A DNA stretch of 37,065 bases from Burkholderiales bacterium (GTDB lineage: Bacteria; Pseudomonadota; Gammaproteobacteria; Burkholderiales; Ga0077523), in assembly GCA_022843925.1 (NCBI GenBank), contig JALHMS010000039.1, positions 1 to 37,065 of the forward strand. Direction: 5' to 3'. Positions 15,864 to 24,069 of the stretch are shown one piece after another. Position 1 is the first letter of the stretch. Each line of letters opens with the position of its first letter. The notes under the pieces are model-generated. The model saw nothing but the letters and a program-made list of their open reading frames with translations. It searched no databases and was not told the origin of the DNA. The position numbers and the translations under genes are program-made.

Positions 15864-17147
15864 ATGAAAATGAATCGAGCGACTCGTGGCTCCCTGGTGT
15901 TGACGTTGTGCTTCGCGCTGGTGGCGATCCTCGGTCTCGGTGCTGCGACACCATCGCACGCCGCGGCGGGCTGCGGCGGCAAGGGGGAACGCGCCTGTTG
16001 CGCGCTGGAGCGCGTGCCTTCGTGCGACAAGGGGCTGAAGGAGTCAGGCGTCTGCAAGAAGAACTGCGATTGTCGCAAGGGACCCGGCAGATCCATCGGA
16101 ATGTGCGTCAAGGACGATGACGACGACGCCACCCCCTGCGGCGGTGTCGGGCAGCGCGCGTGCTGCGTGCTGGAACGGGTCCCGTCGTGCAACAAGGGGC
16201 TGGTGGAGCGGGAGGGGTGCAAGGGCGCCAAGTGCGTGTGCGGTCGGGGGCCGGGCGCCATCATTCAACAGCCGGGCCGTTCGTCGGGCACGTGCGTCAA
16301 GGTGTCCGCGTGCGGCGGACTCGACGAAAAGCCGTGTGCGATCGATGTCCAGATCAGCGCCGGGCGGCCGAGTTGCGATGCGGGCCTGATCGAGGACCTC
16401 ACCCGGAACCTCTGCGTGAAGCCCGATGCCGCCCTGCTGGAGGCGAATTGCCGTGCGGTGGTCGGCAGCCTGAAGCTCGGGCAGCTGCCCGAGCCGTTCG
16501 AGCCGTTCATGGCCGAAACGCGGAAGCGCTCGAAGCGAATTCCGCCGGGGGAGCTTCGTACGAAGGCGTTGGCCTACGTCAAGGCATTCGAACCGATGGT
16601 TGCCGAACTGCAGCGCATCCACCAGGAACTCGAACTGGTCAGGGATCTTTTCGAGCCCGACACGCTGTGCTCGCCCCCGCGACTGGCGGCGCGACTGGCG
16701 GACCTCTCCGCCAAGCTGCAGCCGGCACTGAAGCAGCTGTTGCCCACGTACAGCGGGCATTTCCACATGGCCTACACGCTCAACGCTGCAGCCGCTGCGG
16801 TGGCCGGTTTCCAGACGGGCTTCGCCGTCGTGACCGACTACCAGGGGGCCGTCGGCGTGTACGTCTACCTCGGGCCGGCCCTGGTCTCCAACGTGTCGTT
16901 GGGCGATTCGATCGGCGTGCAGTTCTATCCGATGGTGACCTTCGACAGCTTCGAGGGGTGGGGGCTCGGGTTCGGCGTCTCGGGCGGGCCACCGACCAAG
17001 ATCTTCAGCGGCGGTGTCGACGTGGCGTTCAACGACGGTATCGCCCCGAAGGGCTTGGGTATCAGCGGCGCGATCGGTCTCGGCGTCCTTCCGGTCGAGG
17101 TTTCCGGCGCCGCGACGCACGCGTGGAAGCTGTGGAGCACGCCTTGA
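15864..17147 (+). CDS. Exported protein with tandem 8-cysteine modules, unknown
   Basis: This 427-residue protein belongs to no family I can name. A signal peptide of about 33 residues ends at PSHA-AAG. Module 1 (37-81) and module 2 (92-144) share the pattern C-x7-CC-x7-C-x9-C-x3/4-C-x-C-x10/17-C, with common text such as RACC.LERVPSC.KGL. A third copy (150-184) keeps only four cysteines (ACGGLDEKPC ... SCDAGLIE). An Asp run (DDDDD) links modules 1 and 2. Residues 190-290 look helical. The last 120 residues are rich in Gly, Val and aromatics (VYVYLGPALVSNVSLGD ... GWGLGFGVSGG), suggesting a beta-sheet domain. It has its own promoter region and no obvious partner. Disulphide-bonded, periplasmic or secreted location is inferred. 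Confidence 0.85.
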   Translation: MKMNRATRGSLVLTLCFALVAILGLGAATPSHAAAGCGGKGERACCALERVPSCDKGLKESGVCKKNCDCRKGPGRSIGMCVKDDDDDATPCGGVGQRACCVLERVPSCNKGLVEREGCKGAKCVCGRGPGAIIQQPGRSSGTCVKVSACGGLDEKPCAIDVQISAGRPSCDAGLIEDLTRNLCVKPDAALLEANCRAVVGSLKLGQLPEPFEPFMAETRKRSKRIPPGELRTKALAYVKAFEPMVAELQRIHQELELVRDLFEPDTLCSPPRLAARLADLSAKLQPALKQLLPTYSGHFHMAYTLNAAAAAVAGFQTGFAVVTDYQGAVGVYVYLGPALVSNVSLGDSIGVQFYPMVTFDSFEGWGLGFGVSGGPPTKIFSGGVDVAFNDGIAPKGLGISGAIGLGVLPVEVSGAATHAWKLWSTP

Positions 17148-17316
17148 TCCGATAGCGGGGCGCGGCTGCGGTTTCCAGAAGCGGCGTCGAGGACGCAGAA
17201 TCGAGCCCTGGATCGACCGGCTGCGGCCCGCAGCGTAACCGCCTGCCTTGTGGATGACGCGTTTCGCTGCCTTGCCGTCTCGCCCGCCACCGAACACTGT
17301 GAAGAGGAAACGCTGC

Positions 17317-17958
17317 ATGAGTCACGACGACCACGATCACGATCACCACGACCACGATCACGGTTCCCATCTATCGGAGGTCCAGGCGCGCGTGCGGGCG
17401 CTGGAGTCGGTGCTGACCGAAAAGGGCTACGTGGATCCTGCGGTCCTCGACCAGATCGTCGAGCACTTCGAAACGAACGTCGGCCCGCACGTGGGGGCGA
17501 AGATCGTCGCTCGGGCATGGACGGACCCCGCCTTCAAGGCTGCGCTCCTCGCGGATGCGACCCGTGCCGTCGTCGCGGACGAAACCTTCGGGCGCGTCGG
17601 CGACCATCTCGTCGCGGTCGAGAACACCGAGACCCAGCATCACATGGTGGTCTGCACGCTCTGCTCCTGCTATCCGTGGGACGTGCTCGGACTTCCGCCG
17701 GTCTGGTACAAGTCCGCGCCGTATCGTTCGCGCGTGGTGATGGATCCCCGCGGGGTTCTCGCCGACTTCGGCGTCACGCTGCCGGCGGGGACGGCGATAC
17801 GCGTGTGGGACTCGACGGCCGAGACACGCTATCTCGTGCTGCCGCAGCGCCCCGCGGGCACCGACGGATGGAGCGAGGAGCAACTCGCCTCGCTCGTCAC
17901 CCGCAACAGCATGATCGGCACCGGTCTTGCGCTGCAGCCCGGCGAGGTGGCGCGATGA
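17317..17958 (+). CDS. nthA: Nitrile hydratase alpha subunit, cobalt type
   Basis: This is the metal-bearing subunit (213 residues) of nitrile hydratase, which hydrates nitriles to amides. The metal site VCTLCSC (C113, C116, S117, C118) has Thr after the first Cys, which marks the cobalt rather than the iron class. The cysteines are normally oxidised after metal insertion. Family motifs [10 protein letters not shown] and [15 protein letters not shown] are present. The first 18 residues form a His/Asp-rich tail ([18 protein letters not shown]) absent from classical enzymes, plausibly metal-binding. A purine-rich GAAGAGGAAA precedes the ATG. The start overlaps nothing upstream, and the TGA overlaps the beta-subunit ATG. 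Confidence 0.93.
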   Translation: MSHDDHDHDHHDHDHGSHLSEVQARVRALESVLTEKGYVDPAVLDQIVEHFETNVGPHVGAKIVARAWTDPAFKAALLADATRAVVADETFGRVGDHLVAVENTETQHHMVVCTLCSCYPWDVLGLPPVWYKSAPYRSRVVMDPRGVLADFGVTLPAGTAIRVWDSTAETRYLVLPQRPAGTDGWSEEQLASLVTRNSMIGTGLALQPGEVAR

Positions 17959-18611
17959 ACGGGATTCATGATCTCGGCGGGATGCAGGGCTTCGGCCCCG
18001 TGGTGGACGAGCCGGACGAGCCGCCATTCCATGCGCCGTGGGAAGGGCGGGTCCTCGCCCTGCAGCGCGCGGTCCTGTTCACGCGCACCTGGAATCTCGA
18101 TGCCTTCCGGTACGCGCAGGAGCGTCTGCCGGCCAGCGTGTACGTCGCCGTCTCCTACTATCACCGTTGGTTTCTGGCCCTCGCGGGTAGTGCCATCCAC
18201 CACGGGCTCGTCACGCAGGCGGAACTCGATGCGGGTCATGCGCACGGTCCGGCCGCACCCGTGCAGCGCACGATGACGTTGCGGGACGTCGAACTCGGGA
18301 AGATCCGCTCGCCGTTCGGGCGAACGCCCAGGGAGGCGGCGCGCTTCAAGCCTGGCGACCGGGTCCGCACGGTGAACATCCATCCCATGGGGCACACGCG
18401 CCTGCCGCGCTATGCGCGCGACAAGGTGGGGCGGGTCGAGGTCGTGCACGGTTGCCACGCGTTTCCGGACGCGATCGTCGCCGGTGACGGCGAGGCCTCG
18501 GCCTGGCTCTACGCGGTCGTGTTCGACAGCCGCGATCTTTGGGGCAATGCCGCCGACCCGTCGCTCACCGTCTCGATAGACGCGTTCGAGCCCTACCTGG
18601 AGCCGGCCTGA
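17955..18611 (+). CDS. nthB: Nitrile hydratase beta subunit
   Basis: This is the beta subunit (218 residues), which pairs with alpha and shapes the active-site channel. It opens with the near-universal [16 protein letters not shown] and has the W-G-R-VLAL segment. The C-terminal SH3-like barrel carries [24 protein letters not shown] (the motif core is [11 protein letters not shown]) and [10 protein letters not shown]. Its ATG overlaps the alpha stop (ATGA), so translation is coupled. The gene order alpha, beta, accessory protein is typical of cobalt-type operons of proteobacteria. Confidence 0.94.
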   Translation: MNGIHDLGGMQGFGPVVDEPDEPPFHAPWEGRVLALQRAVLFTRTWNLDAFRYAQERLPASVYVAVSYYHRWFLALAGSAIHHGLVTQAELDAGHAHGPAAPVQRTMTLRDVELGKIRSPFGRTPREAARFKPGDRVRTVNIHPMGHTRLPRYARDKVGRVEVVHGCHAFPDAIVAGDGEASAWLYAVVFDSRDLWGNAADPSLTVSIDAFEPYLEPA

Positions 18612-18612
18612 G

Positions 18613-18993
18613 ATGAGCCAACCTGCCCCGGGTACGGGCATCGCAGAGGTCCTGGATGCCATTCCTGCCGACCAGCGCACTCCCACGTTCAACGAGCCCT
18701 GGGAGGCCCAGGCCTTCGCGCTGACGCTCGCCCTCCAGCGACGTGGCGCGTTCACCTGGAGCGAATGGGCCGCGACGCTGGGAGAGGAGATCAAGCGGGC
18801 GCAGGCGTCGGGCGATCCGGACAGCGGTGCCACCTATTACCGGCACTGGCTCGCCGCAGTCGAGCGGCTCGTGCGGGAGAAGGGACTCGCCACGGAAGAC
18901 GCGCTGCATCGGTATCGGGACGCCTGGCACCGGGCCGCAGACCGGACGCCGCACGGGGAGCCGATCGTGCTCGAACCCCGGGATCTGACATGA
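18613..18993 (+). CDS. Nitrile hydratase accessory protein
   Basis: This 126-residue protein belongs to the P14K/NhlE-like maturation factors, which resemble the N-terminal half of the beta subunit and help insert cobalt into alpha. Visible features are FNEPWEAQAFALTLALQRRGAFTW, mirroring the beta-subunit start, then EWAATLGEEI and a YYRHWLAAVERLV helix. It begins one base after the beta stop. No separate cobalt permease (NhlF) or amidase is next to it. Confidence 0.88.
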   Translation: MSQPAPGTGIAEVLDAIPADQRTPTFNEPWEAQAFALTLALQRRGAFTWSEWAATLGEEIKRAQASGDPDSGATYYRHWLAAVERLVREKGLATEDALHRYRDAWHRAADRTPHGEPIVLEPRDLT

Positions 18994-19061
18994 GCGAAAT
19001 GCCGGCCGTCGGGGGCTGGGCGGCGGGTCACGACAATGCCCAGCGGACGCCCTTTCGATGA
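18990..19061 (+). CDS. Possible 23-residue coupling ORF
   Basis: A tiny frame (MSEMPAVGGWAAGHDNAQR and four more residues) has its ATG overlapping the accessory-protein TGA and its TGA overlapping the ATG of the flavin reductase gene, each as ATGA. A 23-codon frame that fits exactly between two coupled genes may carry ribosomes from one to the next. It may equally be chance, since no family or strong ribosome binding site is visible. Confidence 0.3.
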   Translation: MSEMPAVGGWAAGHDNAQRTPFR

Positions 19062-19669
19062 GCGATCACTTCTACGAGCCCCGCAAGGGGCACGGACTCG
19101 CACACAACCCCTTCAAGGCCATCGTGGCGCCGCGTCCGATCGGCTGGATCTCGACGGCCGACGCGGTGGGGCGTTTCAACCTCGCGCCGTACAGCTTCTT
19201 CAATGCGGTCTGCGATGCGCCACCGATGCTGTACTTCAGCACGGCCGGCCATCGCAAGGACACGCTCAACAACGTCGAGGCCACCGGCGAGTTCGTGGCC
19301 AACTTCGTCGGCGCGGCGCAAGCCCATGAGATGAATGCCACGGCGGCATCCGTGGCGCCCGGCGTCGACGAATTCGCGTTGGCCGGGCTGACGCCGGTCG
19401 CATCGGTCAAGGTGAGACCGCCGCGCGTGGGTGGTGCCATCGCCGCGATGGAGTGCAGGCTCGTCCGGATCATCCACCTGACCGATGCCGCGGGCGCCGA
19501 GGTCGATGGCTGGATGGCGATCGGGGAGGTGGTGGGCGTGCACATCGATCGCGCCTTCCTGAGGGACGGCATCTTCGACACGGCGGCGGCGCGCCCGATC
19601 GCGCGCTGCGGCTATCGCGGGGACTACACCGAGGTGAACGGCATCTTCGAGATGATCCGCCCCGCCTGA
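19058..19669 (+). CDS. Flavin reductase-like FMN-binding protein
   Basis: This is a 203-residue split-barrel FMN-binding protein of the flavin reductase/DIM6-NTAB group. The typical start (YEPRKGHGLAHNPFKAIVAPRPIGWIST) carries the APRPIGW motif near residue 24, and NLAPYSFFNAV and FVANFV follow. Members of this group reduce free flavin or act as uncharacterised flavoproteins, so the exact reaction is open. It lies in the same direction directly behind the nitrile hydratase genes with only 64 bases between, which suggests co-transcription. There is no established role for flavin in nitrile hydration. Confidence 0.85.
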   Translation: MSDHFYEPRKGHGLAHNPFKAIVAPRPIGWISTADAVGRFNLAPYSFFNAVCDAPPMLYFSTAGHRKDTLNNVEATGEFVANFVGAAQAHEMNATAASVAPGVDEFALAGLTPVASVKVRPPRVGGAIAAMECRLVRIIHLTDAAGAEVDGWMAIGEVVGVHIDRAFLRDGIFDTAAARPIARCGYRGDYTEVNGIFEMIRPA

Positions 19670-19724
19670 TCTGCCGCCTGGGGCTTGCCGGCGCGCAACC
19701 GGTTCGCCGGTGCAGAAAGCAGAA

Positions 19725-19760
19725 CAGCCAGGGAACCGGCTTTCACCGGCTCCCTGGCTG
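19725..19760. terminator. Strong hairpin between convergent genes
   Basis: CAGCCAGGGAACCGG (19725-19739) pairs with CCGGCTCCCTGGCTG (19746-19760) at 14 of 15 positions, with a six-base loop. It lies between the plus-strand flavin reductase gene and the minus-strand HTH gene, where a two-way terminator is expected. No T-run follows on either strand, so termination may be weak or Rho-assisted. Confidence 0.6.
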
Positions 19761-19795
19761 TCCAGTTCCGCCCCGCCTCGGGGCATGAGTCGGGA

Positions 19796-20149
19796 TCAGG
19801 CGCGCGCGGCGATGCTCACGGAGCGTTTCGCCGGCGTCGCCACTGCGGCGCGGGGCGTCGTGCGTCCCGTGCCGGCAGCCTGCGTGCGGAGCTTCTTGTA
19901 CATCTCGGGGCGCGAGTTCTTGAGGTACGAGATCACCTCGTAGTCGGCGCGCGACAGACGGCTGATGTCGATGCGGTCCACGTGGACCAGGCGCAGCAGA
20001 TGCTGCACGGGCTTCGGCATGGCGCGACCACTCTCGTAGCGCGATCCGCCGCTCTGGGTGACGCCGATCATCCCCCAGAACTGCTGTTGATTGAGCCCAA
20101 GCCGACGGCGGATCTCGCGCGGGTTGGAGAGCTTGTCCGATGTCTTCAT
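19796..20149 (-). CDS. Small XRE-type helix-turn-helix regulator
   Basis: This 117-residue DNA-binding protein has a helix-turn-helix at about residues 10-45 (REIRRRLGLNQQQFWGMIG then SGGSRYESGRAMPKPVQ). The SRYESGR part is the usual XRE recognition helix region. The rest has no recognised sensor domain; the tail (from about residue 88) is basic and Ala/Thr-rich. It stands alone, convergent to the nitrile hydratase unit and upstream-adjacent to the tRNA cluster. Targets cannot be told from the sequence, and it may regulate itself through the palindrome in its leader (20184-20201). Confidence 0.85.
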   Translation of the reverse strand: MKTSDKLSNPREIRRRLGLNQQQFWGMIGVTQSGGSRYESGRAMPKPVQHLLRLVHVDRIDISRLSRADYEVISYLKNSRPEMYKKLRTQAAGTGRTTPRAAVATPAKRSVSIAARA

Positions 20150-20183
20150 TCGTGCCTCATACCGAGAATTTCATCCATGGCCC

Positions 20184-20201
20184 GAGGGCCGTGAGGCCCT
20201 C
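20184..20201. repeat. GAGGGCC/GGCCCTC palindrome in HTH gene leader
   Basis: A perfect 7-bp inverted repeat (20184-20190 and 20195-20201, loop GTGA) lies 35 bases upstream of the HTH gene start. It could be an operator for that regulator or the end of a transcript coming from the left; the short CCTTTG after it is a poor T-run. Confidence 0.35.
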
Positions 20202-20438
20202 CCTTTGTCATGACCGCCGGTGATGCTGTCCGGCAGGCCCCATCACGATCGGATACGTCGCCACCAGAGGTTGACTCGCGCGTCCCGTCTGGTTTGCTTT
20301 ACGGCACCGATCCGTCGGACATTGAGGGCCGACTGTTGTCAAGGGCTCGAGGGGGGGCTGGGTGCGGTGGACGAGGTTCCCGGTGGCCTCGCGGGCAATG
20401 TCGGGGGGCATCCCGATGCGGCGAGACCCGGCCGATGT

Positions 20439-20467
20439 TTGCCGCACCAGGGTGGGGAGGCTATAGT
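20439..20467 (+). promoter_or_regulatory. Promoter of the tRNA cluster
   Basis: TTGCCG (20439-20444) and TATAGT (20462-20467) are spaced by exactly 17 bases, 13 bases ahead of the mature tRNA-Pro 5' end. A GC-rich discriminator (GCCGCCC) follows, as is common at stringently controlled stable-RNA promoters. Confidence 0.65.
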
Positions 20468-20479
20468 GCCGCCCTTGTT

Positions 20480-20556
20480 CGGGGTGTAGCGCAGCCCGGT
20501 AGCGCGCCTGCTTTGGGAGCAGGATGTCGCAGGTTCGAATCCTGTCACCCCGACCA
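20480..20556 (+). tRNA. tRNA-Pro (anticodon TGG)
   Basis: A complete 77-base cloverleaf. The acceptor arm CGGGGTG pairs with the 3' CACCCCG, followed by discriminator A and encoded CCA. The anticodon stem CCTGC/GCAGG closes the loop TTTGGGA with anticodon TGG. The T-arm contains GGTTCGAATCC. Confidence 0.97.
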
Positions 20557-20601
20557 GTCCCCATGAGAATCCAGCCCGCAGTGCATATGCGGCTGGTTCG
20601 G

Positions 20602-20678
20602 GCGCCCGTAGCTCAACTGGATAGAGCACCGGCCTTCTAAGCCGGGGGTCGGGGGTTCGAGTCCCTCCGGGCGCGCCA
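20602..20678 (+). tRNA. tRNA-Arg (anticodon TCT)
   Basis: A complete 77-base cloverleaf. Acceptor GCGCCCG pairs with CGGGCGC, then discriminator G and encoded CCA. The anticodon stem CCGGC/GCCGG closes CTTCTAA with anticodon TCT, which reads AGA/AGG. The T-arm contains GGTTCGAGTCC. It lies 45 bases after tRNA-Pro, probably on one transcript. Confidence 0.97.
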
Positions 20679-20808
20679 ACCGATGCCTTCCCTCCGGTCG
20701 CCGGTCGGCGCTGCTCCCGCCGCTTCCGCCTTGCCTCCCGCAGACCTTTTGGTCATACTCCTCGCCCTCGTGAACGCTGCGGCATTCGGTCGAATTCCGC
20801 GGCTCGAT

Positions 20809-20885
20809 GGTGGCTGTAGCTCAGTTGGTAGAGTCCCGGATTGTGATTCCGGTTGTCGTGGGTTCGAGTCCCATCAGCCACCCCA
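20809..20885 (+). tRNA. tRNA-His (anticodon GTG)
   Basis: A complete cloverleaf including the extra G at position -1 (20809) that pairs with discriminator C and identifies tRNA-His. Acceptor GTGGCTG pairs with CAGCCAC. The anticodon loop ATTGTGATT has GTG, and CCA is encoded. The D-stem outer pair is G/T rather than G/C. The Pro-Arg-His order is common in betaproteobacteria. Confidence 0.97.
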
Positions 20886-20942
20886 GGTTTCGATAGGCTT
20901 CCATCGCTTCCGAGTCGCGTTTCGGCAAGAGTGGGGGATCAG

Positions 20943-20979
20943 ACGGCTTCCGAACTTTGTTCGGGAGCCGTTTTCGTTT
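20943..20979 (+). terminator. Rho-independent terminator after the tRNA cluster
   Basis: ACGGCTTCCGAA (20943-20954) pairs with TTCGGGAGCCGT (20960-20971) with one wobble and a five-base loop, and is followed by TTTTCGTTT. It lies 57 bases after tRNA-His and should end the tRNA transcript. Confidence 0.85.
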
Positions 20980-21039
20980 GGCGGCCTGGCGTCCGTGGTC
21001 TGCATGCCTGTGGCGAGCCTTCGACAGGCGCGGAGGCCC

Positions 21040-21777
21040 TCAGCCGTTTCTCTCCAGTATGAGTTCGATCGCGCGATATCGCGGTATCGGCAGGCCGATA
21101 TGCTCGAGCGACGACCACGGTTGGGATAGGAACAAGCGCTGAACGCCGGGAATCGGGGCGATGGCATTCCACCAGCGGACCAAGGGATGCAGCACGGGGA
21201 ACAGCAGGCGCTCCAGTCCGAAGTCGACGACCTTGAACCCCGCACCGACGAGAGTCTCGATGACTGGATCCGGAGATCCGTACTCGCGCAGGTGGGTGGG
21301 GTCCAGCACGCGACGCCCGTCGGGCGCTTTGCGGAAGTACCAGGCGCCGCGTTTGCGGAGCACGGTGGTCAGATAGAGGGTGCCACCAGCGCGCGTGATT
21401 CGGGCGAGTTCCCTGGCGTAGGCTTGGTCGCTCGGGACGTGCTCCATCACCATGGTACTGATGCAGAAGTCGACACTACCCGTCGGTAGAACGGAGAGGT
21501 CCTGTCCGTCGGCCAGAAGTGCGTCGCACCCCGTCAGTTCCCTGAACCGCTGGACCCGGATCGGAGAGACGTCGACGCCGACGACATTCGCGGTGCCTGG
21601 CAACACGCCCGAGTTGAGCAGCGACCACACGAGTTGGCCGTCGCCGCATCCGACATCGACGACCCGACCGCCGTCCTCGAGTCGCACGAGGTGTCTGCGC
21701 AGCCGTTCCGGGACTGACCGTGTGAAGAAGTGGACGCACTGCTCGGCATGCTTCGCGAAGTCGTCTGCTTCAGACAT
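21040..21777 (-). CDS. Class I SAM-dependent methyltransferase
   Basis: This 245-residue enzyme carries a Methyltransf_11-like Rossmann domain. The SAM-binding motif I is VVDVGCGDGQL (about 39-49), the acidic end of strand 2 is VVGVDVSPIRV, motif II is LLADGQDLSVLPTGSVDFCIS, and the post-motif is ITRAGGTLYLTTV. After about residue 150 the sequence, including HLREYGSPDPVIETL, resembles methyltransferases acting on small molecules or lipids, but the substrate is unknown. It stands alone on the minus strand between the tRNA terminator and the divergent ABC-F gene. Confidence 0.85.
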   Translation of the reverse strand: MSEADDFAKHAEQCVHFFTRSVPERLRRHLVRLEDGGRVVDVGCGDGQLVWSLLNSGVLPGTANVVGVDVSPIRVQRFRELTGCDALLADGQDLSVLPTGSVDFCISTMVMEHVPSDQAYARELARITRAGGTLYLTTVLRKRGAWYFRKAPDGRRVLDPTHLREYGSPDPVIETLVGAGFKVVDFGLERLLFPVLHPLVRWWNAIAPIPGVQRLFLSQPWSSLEHIGLPIPRYRAIELILERNG

Positions 21778-22082
21778 GGCATGGGTTTCCCGTCGCGCGC
21801 AACCCCGTGGATCCTACTCCAGGTTCCCCGCCGAGCGTTTCATCTGGTCGCGCGCGCCTGCTGATGTGCCGATGCCGCTGGTCCGGCTTCGCCCGCTTGG
21901 CTATCATGCCGATCCCTTTGCACGCGGCGCATCCCTGCAGATCGTGCGGGCCGCCCGCACGGTGCTGGCCTGCTTCGCACCACAGGAGCGTATTCGGGAT
22001 GCGGGTCCCGGCTGCCATGACAGCCGTCGGGTGGCGCGCCGACGCTCCCGGACCGGCTCCGTATCACCCTGACCCTCGATCC

Positions 22083-23993
22083 ATGATCCGCATCTCAGAC
22101 CTCACCCTCCTGCGCGGGACCAAACGCCTGCTGGATGGCGCGAGTCTCACCGTGCATCCTGGCCAGCGCGTCGGTGTCGTCGGCCCCAACGGCTGCGGCA
22201 AGTCGAGTCTCTTCGCACTCCTGCGCGGTGAACTGCAGCCCGATGCCGGCAACGCCTTCCTTCCGCCGGCCTGGGTCATCGCGCACGTTGCCCAGGAAGT
22301 CCCGGTTCTCGAACGCGAGGCGGTCGAGTTCGTCATCGACGGGGACGTCGAGCTTCGCACCATCGAGGACGATCTCGAATCGGTCGGTGACGATGGCCTG
22401 AAGGCGGCCGAACTGCACGGGCGCTACCAGGATATCGGCGGGCACTCGGCGCTCTCCCGTGCCTCGGCCCTGATGGCCGGCTTGGGCTTTCCGCCCGCCG
22501 ACCTCCGGCGCACGGTGCGCGAGTTCTCCGGCGGCTGGAGGGTCCGGCTGCAGCTCGCCCGTGCGCTGATGTGCCGTTCCGACCTCCTGCTCCTCGACGA
22601 ACCCACCAACCACCTCGACCTCGATGCGGTCGTGTGGCTCGAGAACTGGCTGCGCGCCTACCGTGGCACCCTGCTGGTCATCTCCCACGATCGCGAGTTC
22701 CTCGACGCCATCGTGCAGGCGGTCTGTCATTTCGATCAGACGAAGCTGCGGCTCTACACGGGTGGCTACACGGACTTCGAGCGCGCGCGTGCCGAGGTCA
22801 TGGCGCAGAGCGAATCGTTGTACCGGCGTCAGCAGACGGAGGTGGCGCGGCTCGAGAGCTTCGTGAACCGCTTCCGCGCCAAGGCGACCAAGGCGCGTCA
22901 AGCGCAGAGCCGCCTCAAGGCGCTGGAGCGCATGGAACTGATCGCCAAGGTGCACGTGGAATCGCCGCTGTCGTTCCAGTTCGCCGATCCCGGGGGGGCG
23001 GCCGATCCGCTGCTCGTGCTCGACAAGGCGGCGGCAGGTTATGGCGATACCAAGGTCCTCGAAGGCATCGACTTCACCCTCCGTCCGGGGGCGCGCATCG
23101 GGCTTCTGGGGCGCAACGGCGCGGGCAAGTCCACGTTCATCCGCCTGATCGCGGGCGATCTTGCTCCTCTGGGTGGGGCGCGGCGCCTGGGGCGCGATGT
23201 CCGGGTGGGCTACTTCGCGCAGCATCAGCTCGACCATCTGCGTCCCGAGGACTCCCCGCTGGCGCACCTGACGCGCCTCGATCCGAAGCGTCGTGAACAG
23301 GAGTTGCGCGACTATCTGGGCGGCTACGATTTCCGAGGTGACGCGGCACTCGCGCCCGTGGGGCCGATGTCCGGCGGCGAGAAGGCGAGGTTGGCCCTCG
23401 CGCTGCTCGCCTACCAGGAGCCGCATCTGCTCCTGCTCGACGAACCCACGAACCACCTCGATCTCGACATGCGGGATGCCCTCACGCTCGCGCTGCAGTC
23501 GTTCCCCGGCGCCATGGTCCTCGTGTCGCACGATCGCGCGCTGATGCGCTCCACGGCAGACGAGCTCTGGCTGGTGGCCGACGGCCGGGTCGCATCGTTC
23601 GATGGCGACCTCGACGACTACCGGCAGTGGCTCGATCGCGCCCGGATCGCGGAAGCAGGGGGTGGCGGCGGCCCGGTGGCGACGGGCGGCGAGGGTGGCA
23701 ATCGCAAGGAGCTCCGCCGCCAGGGCGCCGAGGCCCGCAACCGACTGGCCGCGCTGCGCAAGCCGCTCGAACAGAAGGTAAAGAAGGTCGAGGCCGAGAT
23801 GCAGCGCCTGAACGATCGTCTTGCCACGCTTGAAACGCAGCTGGCCGGCCCCGACATGTACTCTCCGGAACAGAAGGACGAGCTGAAGCGCTGCCTCCAG
23901 GCGCAGTCCGACGCGAAGGCCGCCTTGGCGAGGCTCGAGGCCGAGTGGATCGATTTGCACGAACAGATCGAGGCGATGGGCGTCTCGGCCTGA
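22083..23993 (+). CDS. ABC-F family ATPase, YheS-like
   Basis: This soluble protein of 636 residues has two ABC domains and no membrane segments, so it is a ribosome-associated ABC-F factor rather than a transporter. Domain 1 has GPNGCGKSS and [16 protein letters not shown] with [13 protein letters not shown]. Domain 2 has GRNGAGKST and [14 protein letters not shown] with the second [13 protein letters not shown]. The linker between them (about 245-310) is charged and helical, and the C-terminal 100 residues form a coiled coil ([18 protein letters not shown]). The length equals E. coli YheS (637). The ATG at 22083 is preceded by no strong ribosome binding site; longer upstream reading is unlikely. 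Confidence 0.9.
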   Translation: MIRISDLTLLRGTKRLLDGASLTVHPGQRVGVVGPNGCGKSSLFALLRGELQPDAGNAFLPPAWVIAHVAQEVPVLEREAVEFVIDGDVELRTIEDDLESVGDDGLKAAELHGRYQDIGGHSALSRASALMAGLGFPPADLRRTVREFSGGWRVRLQLARALMCRSDLLLLDEPTNHLDLDAVVWLENWLRAYRGTLLVISHDREFLDAIVQAVCHFDQTKLRLYTGGYTDFERARAEVMAQSESLYRRQQTEVARLESFVNRFRAKATKARQAQSRLKALERMELIAKVHVESPLSFQFADPGGAADPLLVLDKAAAGYGDTKVLEGIDFTLRPGARIGLLGRNGAGKSTFIRLIAGDLAPLGGARRLGRDVRVGYFAQHQLDHLRPEDSPLAHLTRLDPKRREQELRDYLGGYDFRGDAALAPVGPMSGGEKARLALALLAYQEPHLLLLDEPTNHLDLDMRDALTLALQSFPGAMVLVSHDRALMRSTADELWLVADGRVASFDGDLDDYRQWLDRARIAEAGGGGGPVATGGEGGNRKELRRQGAEARNRLAALRKPLEQKVKKVEAEMQRLNDRLATLETQLAGPDMYSPEQKDELKRCLQAQSDAKAALARLEAEWIDLHEQIEAMGVSA

Positions 23994-24018
23994 CCGGGCG
24001 TCGGAACTCGCAAAACCC

Positions 24019-24036
24019 CCGGCTTTCCAAAGCCGG
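24019..24036. terminator. Hairpin between ABC-F and htpX genes
   Basis: CCGGCTTT (24019-24026) and AAAGCCGG (24029-24036) form a perfect 8-bp stem. It comes 26 bases after the ABC-F stop and 34 before htpX. There is a run of A upstream (T on the minus strand) but only TCGTTC downstream, so it may attenuate rather than fully end transcription. Confidence 0.5.
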
Positions 24037-24069
24037 TCGTTCATTCAACAACCCATCAGGGGGAACGCC

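Noticed and set aside
22095-24044. 649-codon minus-strand frame
   Set aside because: Antisense shadow of the ABC-F gene, whose motifs are all intact.
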